In this document: positions 26,948-35,865 of the stretch, piece by piece
How the letters are laid out: each line of letters opens with the position of its first letter
How positions within the stretch are numbered: the first letter of the stretch is position 1
Origin: Muriicola sp. Z0-33
Lineage (GTDB): Bacteria; Bacteroidota; Bacteroidia; Flavobacteriales; Flavobacteriaceae
Direction: 5' to 3'
Assembly (NCBI RefSeq): GCF_026126425.1
Contig: NZ_JAFMPW010000004.1
Coordinates: 124,001 to 188,000 of the forward strand
DNA: 64,000 bases
Position numbers and translations under genes: made by a program
Notes under the pieces: generated by a model
Seen by the model: the letters and a program-made list of their open reading frames with translations, nothing else
Database searches by the model: none
What the model was told of the DNA's origin: nothing

Positions 26948-28306
26948 TTAATATTGAAATACTTTTCCGCCCGCCAGCACATCTTGTGTTGTCTCATCAA
27001 AGGTTGCTTTTAATCCGGTCCTAAGTGCTGCCGTGGTCATGATGTTAGCAATAGAATGGTTATATCCTGCTTCTACCGGACCATTTGTAGTATTGCGACT
27101 TCTGACACATTCCATCCAATTCAGCATATGCAATGAGGTCATGTTATCTGCCCCCGTATTTGCAGAGGTAACCACTTTTGGGGCATTCTCAGACAAATTA
27201 AACGCTGCCAATCTATTGGGTTGCATATCCATTGCGCTTGCAAACCGTTCCGTGAGCCCTCCATTATCACTAACTTTATTGGTATCCAGGTTTAACTCCC
27301 CGCCATTGGAATAATAAATTTCTTTGGTGCCACCGGCCGAATTGGTAAATCTTGAAGAATAAGTTACCTGAAAACCCGAACTCATATCATCTGCCGGGCC
27401 GTAATCGAATACCGCAGACATGGTATCGAAGTTTTTGCGACCGTCTTTCCATAGGTATATCCCTCCATTGGCCGCTACACTTCTGGGATGATTCAGGCCA
27501 GAAAACCAGTGAACAGTATCTATTTGGTGAGACATCCATTGGCCAGGGATTCCGGAAGAATACGGCCAGAATAACCTATATTCCAAATATTTTCTGGGGT
27601 CCCAGGCAGCCGGAGGCCGGTTCATCTGATACCGTTTCCAATCCGTATCCGATTCTCTGATTTCGCTTGTTAATTTAGGCAGGCGCCATCTTCCGGGCTG
27701 GTTCACATTCCAGGTCATTTCCACCATTACAATATCTCCAAACTTACCAGATTTAATAAACTCATCTGCCGCATGGTAATTGGCCCCACTCCTTCTCTGA
27801 GATCCAATTTGAAATACAATCCCCGAATCTTTTACCGCCTTTAAGCCTACCCGGGCATCAGCCATCGTTTCTGCAAAAGGCTTTTCGCAATACACATCTT
27901 TTTTTGCAGTAGCGGCCTGTACCGTATGCAAGGCATGCTGAAAATCTGCTGTTGAAATGATGACGGCATCAATCTTATCCCGGGCATACATTTCTTCGTT
28001 ATTTTCCCATTGTTTTATTTTGTTACCAGTGGTTTCCTTAATAAAGGCTGCACCTTCATCTCTACGACGATTCCAAATATCTGAAACCCCGACAATTTCA
28101 AAATTCTGCTTTTCTGAATGTCCGTTAAATGCAGGTATTAGCGCTCCTTTTGCACGATTGGAAAACCCGGATATCCCAACACGTACACGATCATTTGAAC
28201 CCAATATTTTCCTGTAACTACTAGCACTCATAGCATTTGCACCTAATACGATTCCGCCAGATGCCAAAGCCGATTTCTTAATAAAACTGCGTCTGTTTTT
28301 GCCCAT
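26948..28306 (-). CDS. Gfo/Idh/MocA family oxidoreductase, Tat-exported
   Basis: This 452-residue protein begins MGKNRRSFIKKSALASGG, a twin-arginine signal. The Rossmann motif RVGISGFSNRAKGALIP is followed by the signature VYCEKPFAET (about 140) and the C-terminal substrate domain (QIGSQRRSGANYH, FWPYSSGIPGQWMSHQID). Such enzymes can oxidise a sugar hydroxyl, for example C3, to the keto form that DUF1080 proteins then cleave. Its position between a double-DUF1080 gene (10 bp) and the DUF6807 gene fits this scheme. The exact sugar is not shown by the sequence. Confidence 0.88.
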   Translation of the reverse strand: MGKNRRSFIKKSALASGGIVLGANAMSASSYRKILGSNDRVRVGISGFSNRAKGALIPAFNGHSEKQNFEIVGVSDIWNRRRDEGAAFIKETTGNKIKQWENNEEMYARDKIDAVIISTADFQHALHTVQAATAKKDVYCEKPFAETMADARVGLKAVKDSGIVFQIGSQRRSGANYHAADEFIKSGKFGDIVMVEMTWNVNQPGRWRLPKLTSEIRESDTDWKRYQMNRPPAAWDPRKYLEYRLFWPYSSGIPGQWMSHQIDTVHWFSGLNHPRSVAANGGIYLWKDGRKNFDTMSAVFDYGPADDMSSGFQVTYSSRFTNSAGGTKEIYYSNGGELNLDTNKVSDNGGLTERFASAMDMQPNRLAAFNLSENAPKVVTSANTGADNMTSLHMLNWMECVRSRNTTNGPVEAGYNHSIANIMTTAALRTGLKATFDETTQDVLAGGKVFQY

Positions 28307-28316
28307 GATAATTAGT

Positions 28317-29690
28317 TTAAAATTCCCTTATTTTAATATTTTTAAAAGATACTTCATCCCCATGATCCTGGAGTAAAATCAGGCCCTGAGGCAGCCGTCC
28401 AAAATTCTCCCATTTTTCGTATTTGCTCTTCTCTACCAGCGCTTTGAAAATCTGACTAAACCTGTTGAACTCTACCACTTTTACCTGATTCAGCCAGTGT
28501 TCTACATGTCCATCCCTAACCACTATGCGTGCGTTGTTCCATTTGCCTACTCCTTTAAAATTTTTCCCTCTGGAACTATCATCATTTTCGGCCCTGATTA
28601 AATCGTACAAGGAGCCTACTGTCCTGTTTCCGTTCTTTCCCATTTTTGCATCTGGGTGTTTTTTGTCGTCCAACACCTGAAACTCTAAGCCAATTGCAGA
28701 ACCTTCGCCTTTATTAAGTTCGGCATCCACAAAATACTTAATACCACTATTGGCTCCTTCAGTTATTCTAAAATCAACACTCAGCTCAAAATTGCTGAAG
28801 GCACCCGTAGTGACAATATCTCCCCCATTTCTAGATTCGTACCCCCCGGAAGACAATACGGTAAGCAATCCGTCATTTATTTCCCATCCTTTCTCCGGGA
28901 ATTTATCGAGTTTTGCACCTCTCCAACCCTGAGTAGATGTACCATCCCACAACAAGCGCCAGCCTTTCCTAGTTTCATTATCGGTCAGCCTGTTCTTTAA
29001 ATAACTTATTTCCGGAACTTCCGTGTCTGGCTGTTTTCTGGAACCTTCCAGATTTGTAGTGCTGATTTTTATATTTTTCCACTTCACAATTTTACCTTCT
29101 AAGCTTTCATCATGAATACTGTGTACCTGAAAGGCAATAAAGCCCTCAGCGGTTGTATCATCTACCAAATTGGCACATTGTACATCATTGATCCATGTAC
29201 GAATAGAGGAACCTACGGCCTCAATTCTGTAATGGTTCCACTGACCAGGCTTAAATGCATTCTGGCCTTTAGGGTTTCTGGACAATGGATAAAGCCAGCC
29301 ACTTCTTGCTTCATCATATACCCCCCCGGCCCATTTTCTGTCGCTTGTTTCTATTTCACATTGGTAGCCGTGCACCCTCCCATCCATATATTCTGGAATA
29401 CTAAGGCTTCTGAATTGCACGCCGGAGTTTAATCCGTTCTCAACAAATACATCAAACTCCAATATAAAATCCCCATAGGTATTTTTTGTAGCCATAAAAC
29501 TGTTAGGAGTACCAAGTTTTGATGTTCCGATTAATTGTCCATCCTTTATTTCATAAGAAGCGTCCCCGTTGAGTTGCTGAAAGTTGGAAAGGTCTTTACC
29601 GTTAAACAACATTTCCCAGTTTTCCTGGGCAGTAACTGCGCAACTCCCTATAAGAAATAGCGCTAAAAACTGTATTTTAATTTTCTTCAT
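28317..29690 (-). CDS. Secreted protein with two DUF1080 domains
   Basis: The 457-residue protein has a signal peptide ([22 protein letters not shown]) and two DUF1080 domains in tandem: residues about 24-210 ([27 protein letters not shown]) and about 240-457 ([46 protein letters not shown]). Family members cleave 3-keto-glycosides. The tandem arrangement suggests avidity or two related active sites. It is the first gene of the leftward operon; its promoter shares the 182-bp gap with the uxaC operon and the palindromic operator. Confidence 0.87.
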   Translation of the reverse strand: MKKIKIQFLALFLIGSCAVTAQENWEMLFNGKDLSNFQQLNGDASYEIKDGQLIGTSKLGTPNSFMATKNTYGDFILEFDVFVENGLNSGVQFRSLSIPEYMDGRVHGYQCEIETSDRKWAGGVYDEARSGWLYPLSRNPKGQNAFKPGQWNHYRIEAVGSSIRTWINDVQCANLVDDTTAEGFIAFQVHSIHDESLEGKIVKWKNIKISTTNLEGSRKQPDTEVPEISYLKNRLTDNETRKGWRLLWDGTSTQGWRGAKLDKFPEKGWEINDGLLTVLSSGGYESRNGGDIVTTGAFSNFELSVDFRITEGANSGIKYFVDAELNKGEGSAIGLEFQVLDDKKHPDAKMGKNGNRTVGSLYDLIRAENDDSSRGKNFKGVGKWNNARIVVRDGHVEHWLNQVKVVEFNRFSQIFKALVEKSKYEKWENFGRLPQGLILLQDHGDEVSFKNIKIREF

Positions 29691-29779
29691 AATTATATTA
29701 AATCTGTGTGCAAAAACTTGCTGGTTTATATCAATTGGTGCCCGTATATGTGAGTACCAACGAATTTAATAAATTATTC

Positions 29780-29793
29780 CGTTAACGTTAACG
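29780..29793. promoter_or_regulatory. Perfect 14-bp palindrome, candidate LacI-family operator
   Basis: The sequence cgttaacgttaacg is a perfect palindrome with the central CG typical of LacI-family sites. It lies between the divergent double-DUF1080 and uxaC genes, 80 bp before uxaC. The LacI-family gene is in the same locus, so this is most likely its operator. A weak promoter-like TATCTTG lies about 20 bp further towards uxaC, so binding would block it. Confidence 0.75.
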
Positions 29794-29872
29794 TTATCTA
29801 AAATTTATTTTTATCTTGTAGCTTAAGGTAGGAAGTGAAAAAAACAACCATCAGGCATAATCCAGCTATACA

Positions 29873-31282
29873 ATGGGCAAAAAAAGCACATTCATTCATG
29901 ATGATTTTTTATTAAATAACAAGTATGCGAAAACGCTATATCATGACCATGCGGCCAATATGCCGATTATAGATTATCACAACCATCTGCCCCCTGAAGA
30001 AATAGCGGAAAATAAGATCTTTAACAACATCACCGAGATATGGATCAATGGAGACCATTACAAATGGAGGGCCATGCGGACTTTGGGGATAGATGAAAAA
30101 TACATTACCGGGAATGCCAGTGATTTTGAAAAGTTTCAAAAATGGGCACATACAGTGCCCCATACCATGAGAAACCCATTATATCATTGGACCCACCTGG
30201 AGTTGAAGAGGTATTTTGGAATTTCAGATGCATTAAATACTCAAAGTGCCGAAGCCATTTATCGTGAAACTTCAGAAAAATTAAACAGCCCCGAATTTAG
30301 CTGTCAAAATTTGCTGACCAAAATGAATGTTGAAGTGCTGTGTACCACTGAAGACCCTACAGACACTTTGGAACACCACAGGAAAATTGCTAAGAGCAAT
30401 TTTAAAACCAAAGTAGGTACGGCCTTCAGGCCAGATAAAGCCATTTTTATCGGGGCGGCATCCTATAACGATTACCTGGACAAATTAGAAGACGTTACTG
30501 GCATTACAATTAGCTCTTATAACGACCTGTGCGAGGCCCTTAGAAATAGAATTATCTTCTTTAACGAAAATGGATGCAGCTTATCAGATCATGGGCTGGA
30601 GCATTTGTATGCGGAAGATTTTACGGCATCTGAAATAAAGTCGATTTTTAAGAGAAAGAGAAGCAATCAAAAAATAAGTACTGTAGAAGTGGCAAAGTTT
30701 CAGAGTGCCATGCTCCTTTTCCTTTCAGAGACCTACCACGAATTTAGCTGGGTACAGCAATATCATTTAGGAGCCTTAAGAAATAACAATAGCAGAATGC
30801 ACCAGCTTCTTGGGCCAGATACCGGCTGGGATTCTATAGGCGATTTCTCCCAGGCCAGGAAACTATCCACATTTCTAAATAAATTAGACAGTAAAAATGT
30901 ACTTCCCAAAACCATAATTTACAACCTAAACCCTGCTGACAATGAAGTAATGGCAGCTATGATTGGGAACTTTAATGATGGTAGTATAAAGGGTAAAGTC
31001 CAGTTTGGATCTGCCTGGTGGTTTTTAGACCAGAAAGATGGGATGACCCAACAATTAAATGCACTTTCTAATATTGGTCTTATCAGCTGTTTTATTGGTA
31101 TGCTAACAGATTCACGAAGTTTTCTTTCTTATCCACGACATGAATATTTCAGGCGTATTCTTTGTAATTTGTTCGGCACTGATATAGAGAACGGAGAATT
31201 ACCTGACGACATGGACTGGATTGGCCAAATAATAGAAGACATTTGTTATTACAACGCAAAAGACTATTTTAATTATCAATAA
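29873..31282 (+). CDS. uxaC: Uronate isomerase
   Basis: This 469-residue protein matches glucuronate/galacturonate isomerase (amidohydrolase-fold family), which converts D-glucuronate to D-fructuronate or D-galacturonate to D-tagaturonate. Diagnostic parts are the metal-binding IIDYHNHLPPEEIAENK near residue 32, WINGDHYKWRAMR, CTTEDPTDTLEHH and the C-terminal RSFLSYPRHEYFRRILCN. Length and start agree with the family. It is the first gene of the rightward operon, followed after 43 bp by the TRAP transporter genes, which points to import and catabolism of a uronic acid. Confidence 0.96.
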   Translation: MGKKSTFIHDDFLLNNKYAKTLYHDHAANMPIIDYHNHLPPEEIAENKIFNNITEIWINGDHYKWRAMRTLGIDEKYITGNASDFEKFQKWAHTVPHTMRNPLYHWTHLELKRYFGISDALNTQSAEAIYRETSEKLNSPEFSCQNLLTKMNVEVLCTTEDPTDTLEHHRKIAKSNFKTKVGTAFRPDKAIFIGAASYNDYLDKLEDVTGITISSYNDLCEALRNRIIFFNENGCSLSDHGLEHLYAEDFTASEIKSIFKRKRSNQKISTVEVAKFQSAMLLFLSETYHEFSWVQQYHLGALRNNNSRMHQLLGPDTGWDSIGDFSQARKLSTFLNKLDSKNVLPKTIIYNLNPADNEVMAAMIGNFNDGSIKGKVQFGSAWWFLDQKDGMTQQLNALSNIGLISCFIGMLTDSRSFLSYPRHEYFRRILCNLFGTDIENGELPDDMDWIGQIIEDICYYNAKDYFNYQ

Positions 31283-31325
31283 GCCACTGTCCGACCTTAA
31301 CTTAAAAGATGCAAAGCATACATTA

Positions 31326-32330
31326 ATGAAGTATTTAACTCAACAGAAATGGTTACTACGGGTTTTTTCATTTGCCCTGATAGCCCTTACTTCCTTAATG
31401 ATATTGTCTTGTTCCGCCAACAAAAACAGAAAGACGCTTTATTTTGCACATTCACTTCCCACTTCACATCCTGTTCACAAGGGGATTCTGATTATGCAAG
31501 AGGCCCTTCTTAAAAATTCCGGTGGGAAATTGCAGATCAAAGTATTTCCGGATGGGCAGTTGGGTTCGGAAAGAGAAACCCTGGAACTATTGCAGATAGG
31601 AAGTATAGCCATGACCAAGGTAAGCGCCTCAGCCCTGTCTAATTTTGCGCCGGAATATCAGGTGCTGGTTATCCCTTACTTGTTTCGGGATAGTGAACAC
31701 CTTTTTAAAAACCTTGAAGGCGATGTAGGCCAACAACTACTGGCAAGTGGTACTGAATATCTCTTGCGTGGAATCTGTTTCTACGATGCGGGTGCAAGGA
31801 GTTTTTATACCAAAGACAGACCGGTAAATTCTCCTGATGATCTTGCCGGATTAAAGTTAAGAGTACAAAACGATCAAATGTCTGTGGATATGGCCAATAC
31901 CCTGGGCGCTGCAGCCACCCCTATGGCCTTTGGAGAACTCTATACTGCCTTGCAACAAAATGTGGTGGACGGGGCAGAAAATAACATTCCATCATTCGTA
32001 AGCTCCAACCATTTTGAAGTATGCAAGTACTACATTTTTGATGAGCATACCATGGTCCCGGATGTAGTGGTGATCGGAACAAAATTCTGGAACCAATTAT
32101 CAGATGAGGAAAAGGGTTGGCTAGACGATTCGGCCAAACAGAGTGTTGCCAAACAAAAGCAGTTCTGGAAAGAAACCGTGGTTGAAAATATGAAGATGCT
32201 CAAAGAAAAAGGAGTAGAATTTATCTATCCGCAGAAAGCACCCTTTATTAAAAAGTCGAAACCCATTATGGAGAAGTTGCTAATGCATCCCGACTTAAAA
32301 CCAATTATAGATCAAATAAACGCTAACTAA
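31326..32330 (+). CDS. dctP: TRAP transporter substrate-binding protein DctP
   Basis: The 334-residue lipoprotein (lipobox ILSC, Cys29) has the DctP fold: TLYFAHSLPTSHPVHKG start, the central LAGLKLRVQND with the arginine that binds the substrate carboxylate, and the MAFGELYTALQQNVVDGAENN signature. In this context it should bind a uronate. Its stop overlaps the next start by one base, so the three TRAP genes are translationally linked. Confidence 0.95.
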   Translation: MKYLTQQKWLLRVFSFALIALTSLMILSCSANKNRKTLYFAHSLPTSHPVHKGILIMQEALLKNSGGKLQIKVFPDGQLGSERETLELLQIGSIAMTKVSASALSNFAPEYQVLVIPYLFRDSEHLFKNLEGDVGQQLLASGTEYLLRGICFYDAGARSFYTKDRPVNSPDDLAGLKLRVQNDQMSVDMANTLGAAATPMAFGELYTALQQNVVDGAENNIPSFVSSNHFEVCKYYIFDEHTMVPDVVVIGTKFWNQLSDEEKGWLDDSAKQSVAKQKQFWKETVVENMKMLKEKGVEFIYPQKAPFIKKSKPIMEKLLMHPDLKPIIDQINAN

Positions 32331-32800
32331 TGGAAAAAATCTATACTTCCTTAAACAAGACCATAGAAACCCTCCTGGTGATCATTTTCTCTTTGCTGGT
32401 TATAGACGTAGTATGGCAGGTAGTGTCTCGCTATGTTGTGGGCCAGTCTAGCTCTTTTACTGAGGAGTTTGCCCGGTTTTCGTTAATATGGTTAACTGTG
32501 CTGGGTGCGGCCTACATTAACGGAAGTAAAGACGGGCATCTGTCTATGGATTTTCTGTTGTCAAAACTCCCGGCAGCAAAGAAAGTAAGACGACAAAAAG
32601 TAATCCAGGTCTTAATGGCCTTATTTGCATTGATTATTATGGTTCTGGGAGGTGGTAATTTGGTATACACCACATTAACACTTGGCCAGATCTCCTCCGC
32701 CCTGCAAATTCCCCTGGGATTTGTGTACGCCATTGTACCCATTTCGGGTATGATGATCATATTTTTTTCAATTTACAATATCAGGAAACTAAACTTTTAA
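32330..32800 (+). CDS. dctQ: TRAP transporter small membrane subunit DctQ
   Basis: This 156-residue protein has four predicted membrane helices and typical DctQ features (WQVVSRYVVGQSSSFTEEFARFSLIWLTVLGAA). It pairs with the large subunit to form the uptake channel driven by a sodium gradient. It starts within the last base of dctP and is followed by dctM after one base. Confidence 0.94.
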   Translation: MEKIYTSLNKTIETLLVIIFSLLVIDVVWQVVSRYVVGQSSSFTEEFARFSLIWLTVLGAAYINGSKDGHLSMDFLLSKLPAAKKVRRQKVIQVLMALFALIIMVLGGGNLVYTTLTLGQISSALQIPLGFVYAIVPISGMMIIFFSIYNIRKLNF

Positions 32801-32801
32801 G

Positions 32802-34112
32802 ATGAGTATTGAAACAATAAGCATTCTAGTTCTTTTTCTGAGTTTCATCGGGCTGTTGGCCTATGGGGTTCCTGTTGCCTATGCCATTGGCATTTCTACG
32901 ACATTGACTTTAATAATAAATATTGCCTTTTTACCAGCCACAACCACAGCTGCTCAACGGATGACTACCGGCATTGATAATTTTGCCTTACTGGCTATCC
33001 CCTTCTTTATTTTAGCCGGGGAGATTATGAATACCGGAGGTATCGCCAAAAGGTTGATAGATTTTGCCAAATCACTTATAGGCAGCCTCCCAGGCGGACT
33101 CGCATTTGTGAATATCATTGCCGCCATGCTCTTTGGCGCCATTTCAGGGTCGGCAGTGGCCGCAGCATCGGCCATAGGAAGTACCCTGACAGATAAAATG
33201 GAGAAAGAAGGCTATCCCAGGGAATTCAGTGCAGCAGTAAATATTAGTTCCTCAACCACGGGTTTGTTAATACCTCCCAGCAATGTACTGATCATTTTTG
33301 CATTAGCCAGTGGGGGAACGGCCTCCGTTGCGGCACTTTTTGTAGCTGGTTATGTTCCGGGAATATTAGTAGGGCTTGCACTGATGATTATGGTCTACGT
33401 ATATGCTAAGCGAATGAAATTGCCCAAAGCCCCAAGGGTAGGATTTAAAAAACTATTTCTGGATTTCAGAAGAGCAATACTGAGTTTAACCCTCCTGATA
33501 ATTGTAGTAGGCGGTATTGTAGTCGGAGTATTTACAGCCACCGAAGCGGCCGCCATTGCCGTGGTCTATGCCGTAATCCTGGGATTTGTACATAAAGAAC
33601 TTAAATTCAGTGATTTTAAACCCTTATTACTGCGCAGTGCAAAAACAACGGCTATAGTTATGTTTCTTATTGCCACCTCTATGGCCATGTCATGGATGTT
33701 TTCTTTTGAAGGTATCCCACAATTGCTAACCTCAGCCTTATTAGAGAATGTGAGTAATCCAATTTTAATATTCCTGATGATCAATATTATTTTGCTCATA
33801 GTGGGTACTTTTATGGATATGACCCCCGCTGTATTGATTTTTACCCCCATTTTTCTCCCGGTAGCTATTGCATTGGGGATGCATCCTGTGCAGTTTGGGA
33901 TGATCATTGTTCTAAACTTGTGTATAGGAGTCTGTACCCCGCCGGTGGGCACCTTGCTCTTTGTAGGGAGCGGTGTGGCTAAAGTTCCTGTAACCAGGGT
34001 AATTAAGCCACTGTTGCCTTTACTTGCCGTAATGACCCTGGTACTGTTGATCATCACCTATTTCCCGGAGCTTTCATTGTGGTTGCCAAGGGTATTTGGA
34101 CTAATTGATTAA
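32802..34112 (+). CDS. dctM: TRAP transporter large permease subunit DctM
   Basis: This 436-residue, multi-helix protein has the DctM signatures (GAISGSAVAAASAIGSTL, SSTTGLLIPPSNVLIIF, FMDMTPAVLIFTPIFLPVA, NLCIGVCTPPVGT). It forms the transport channel with DctQ. The next gene starts 7 bp after its stop, so it belongs to the uronate operon. Confidence 0.95.
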   Translation: MSIETISILVLFLSFIGLLAYGVPVAYAIGISTTLTLIINIAFLPATTTAAQRMTTGIDNFALLAIPFFILAGEIMNTGGIAKRLIDFAKSLIGSLPGGLAFVNIIAAMLFGAISGSAVAAASAIGSTLTDKMEKEGYPREFSAAVNISSSTTGLLIPPSNVLIIFALASGGTASVAALFVAGYVPGILVGLALMIMVYVYAKRMKLPKAPRVGFKKLFLDFRRAILSLTLLIIVVGGIVVGVFTATEAAAIAVVYAVILGFVHKELKFSDFKPLLLRSAKTTAIVMFLIATSMAMSWMFSFEGIPQLLTSALLENVSNPILIFLMINIILLIVGTFMDMTPAVLIFTPIFLPVAIALGMHPVQFGMIIVLNLCIGVCTPPVGTLLFVGSGVAKVPVTRVIKPLLPLLAVMTLVLLIITYFPELSLWLPRVFGLID

Positions 34113-34119
34113 AAGGAAG

Positions 34120-35133
34120 ATGAAGTATATAGTATGTAAAGAACCCGGAACTTTCTTGTTAGAAGAAAAAGGTCTCCCTCAACGTAAAGAAGGGGAAGCA
34201 TTGCTCCGCATTACAAAAATAGGCATTTGCGGAACAGACCTTCATGCCTACCAGGGCAACCAGTCCTTTTTTACCTATCCCAGAATATTAGGTCATGAAC
34301 TGGCGGCGGAAATAATAGAAATAGGAGATAATCCACAGGGGCTGAAGGTGGGAGAAAAGGTAATAATTATGCCTTATCTAAGTTGTGGAAAATGCATAGC
34401 CTGTAGAAACGAAAAAACCAATTGCTGTACAGATATAGCTGTTTTGGGTGTACATACAGACGGTGGAATGCAGGAGATCATCAGCCTGCCTACCGATATA
34501 CTGCTACCTTCAGGAAAGTTAACAGATAAGGAGATTGCCATTGTAGAACCCCTGGCCATTGGAGCGCATAGCCTTAGAAGGGCACAACTTATAAAAGGAG
34601 AATCTGTATTAGTGGTAGGTTGCGGCCCTATTGGTTTGGGAATTATAAAATTGGCACAGCTTGATGGGGCCAATGTCATTGCTATGGATGTTAGCAGGCA
34701 GCGTCTGGAGTACACCAAATCTGCTTTTGGAGTCAGACATCTTGTTAATGCTTTGGAAAATCCATTAGAAACACTTCTTGCGTGCAATGACAATGAACTC
34801 CCTACCCTGGTAATAGATGCCACAGGGAATAAGCAGGCCCTGGAATCCGGGGTGCAATACATGGCTCACGGGGGCAGGTATGTACTGGTAGGCCATCATA
34901 AAGGAGACCTGAGTTTTAATCATCCTTTTATTCATAGCAGGGAAACCACCCTGATGTGTAGTAGAAATGCCACAATAGAAGACATGTTAAGGGTAAAAGA
35001 GGTGTTGGAAGGTGGCGAGTTCCCTACTGAGGCCTATATCACCCATGAGGTACCTTTTGAACAAATGATCAAGAACTTTGATTCCTGGTTACAACCGGAG
35101 ACTGGCGTTGTAAAGGCGATGCTAAGTTTATAA
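34120..35133 (+). CDS. Zinc-dependent alcohol dehydrogenase (sugar-acid/polyol type)
   Basis: From the ATG at 34120 the 337-residue protein is a medium-chain zinc dehydrogenase: catalytic zinc region IGICGTDLHAYQG and GHELAAEI, structural zinc cluster CGKCIACRNEKTNCC, and NAD fold VLVVGCGPIGLGIIKLA. Members of this group oxidise L-galactonate, L-gulonate, sorbitol or threonine. Being last in the uxaC-TRAP operon, it likely acts on a uronate-derived sugar acid, for example reducing fructuronate or tagaturonate. No classical uxaB, uxuA or uxuB gene is visible, so this enzyme may replace one. A TTG start at 34105 is less likely. Confidence 0.85.
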   Translation: MKYIVCKEPGTFLLEEKGLPQRKEGEALLRITKIGICGTDLHAYQGNQSFFTYPRILGHELAAEIIEIGDNPQGLKVGEKVIIMPYLSCGKCIACRNEKTNCCTDIAVLGVHTDGGMQEIISLPTDILLPSGKLTDKEIAIVEPLAIGAHSLRRAQLIKGESVLVVGCGPIGLGIIKLAQLDGANVIAMDVSRQRLEYTKSAFGVRHLVNALENPLETLLACNDNELPTLVIDATGNKQALESGVQYMAHGGRYVLVGHHKGDLSFNHPFIHSRETTLMCSRNATIEDMLRVKEVLEGGEFPTEAYITHEVPFEQMIKNFDSWLQPETGVVKAMLSL

Positions 35134-35345
35134 ATGGTTCTGTTTACTACAAAATGGAAGTCACCGGATGAATTGTGGGCCCTATGACTGGTAAGCCTTA
35201 GAAGCCAGATACCCTGCATTATTTTTTACTTATTCATCCCTTAACATACCCTCCTTCACCTATATGTTTAAGAAGTTTACCGCTCAAGTTTATCCATGAA
35301 GTGTCGTTTAATCCGATTAAGAACAGTAAAATCCTTATAAAACCC

Positions 35346-35476
35346 TGCTCTTAGAGCATGGTGAAACCCTATTCTCTCCGATAAACTGCAGCTAATTTCG
35401 GTAAAGTGATTTTGCCCTATTCGACGTTTATCGGACATTTTTTGCACTTTAACCCAGAATTTGTCAGTTACCGAAA
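35346..35476 (+). ncRNA. Candidate structured RNA element with interleaved stems
   Basis: The two long stems have order A-B-A'-B' (tccgataaac ... tttcggtaa ... gtttatcgga ... ttaccgaaa), the arrangement of a pseudoknot, preceded by a small 5-bp hairpin. A competing pairing, taaagtg (35402-35408) with cacttta (35445-35451), overlaps stem B and could form a switch. No known riboswitch class was recognised. The strand is assigned from the gene downstream. Confidence 0.3.
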
Positions 35477-35522
35477 AATAAAGGGTTTTGAACGGTTTAC
35501 AACCCGCCAGGATACGCTGAAC

Positions 35523-35547
35523 TGCGTTTTTATTATATAAAAACGCA
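35523..35547 (+). promoter_or_regulatory. Perfect 11-bp hairpin just upstream of a start codon
   Basis: The sequence tgcgtttttat - tat - ataaaaacgca forms a perfect stem with a 3-nt loop. It ends 4 bp before the ATG at 35552, so it would occlude the ribosome landing site if transcribed, or act as an operator if bound by protein. Confidence 0.7.
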
Positions 35548-35551
35548 AGTC

Positions 35552-35785
35552 ATGAAAACGCTTATAACTTTAATTTTTGTTCTTCTTATCGGATTCGCTG
35601 CACAGGCTCAGGATACTACAACTGAAGTTAAGGTTGCTACTATAGAAATGGGTATTGTAACCGATACTAACGAAGAAGTTAAAGAAACTACTACTGAAGT
35701 TGCTCGTTTGTATAAGAGAAGTAATTCTAGAGTAAAGAAAGCGCTTTCTTTTACTACTAAAAGAAACAAGGCTAAATTGGCTTAA
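35552..35785 (+). CDS. Small secreted basic peptide of unknown function
   Basis: This is a 77-residue protein with a clear signal peptide (MKTLITLIFVLLIGFAAQAQ). The mature part begins acidic and Thr/Val-rich with two TTEV motifs (DTTTEVKVAT and KETTTEVARL) and ends strongly basic (RLYKRSNSRVKKAL, TKRNKAKLA). No family is recognised. The precise hairpin ahead of the start and the signal peptide support it as a real, regulated gene. The bipolar charge pattern could suit cell-surface or nucleic-acid binding, which is speculation. Confidence 0.65.
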   Translation: MKTLITLIFVLLIGFAAQAQDTTTEVKVATIEMGIVTDTNEEVKETTTEVARLYKRSNSRVKKALSFTTKRNKAKLA

Positions 35786-35865
35786 AATAACCTTTTCACT
35801 GTTTATTGGGCTGCGCTACACAAAAGATTAAACTTACTTCACCCATTGTTTAACTCAGGAACAAT

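Larger units (their letters stand above)
35134..35551. other. Intergenic region rich in inverted repeats
   Basis: The 418-bp gap between the alcohol dehydrogenase and the small-peptide gene has no credible ORF. It contains several perfect inverted repeats: tgctc-tta-gagca (35346-35358), a 10-bp pair (35377-35386 with 35426-35435), a 9-bp pair (35396-35404 with 35468-35476) that interleaves with it, and an 11-bp hairpin next to the start codon. It may encode a structured RNA leader or hold protein-binding sites. Confidence 0.45.
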
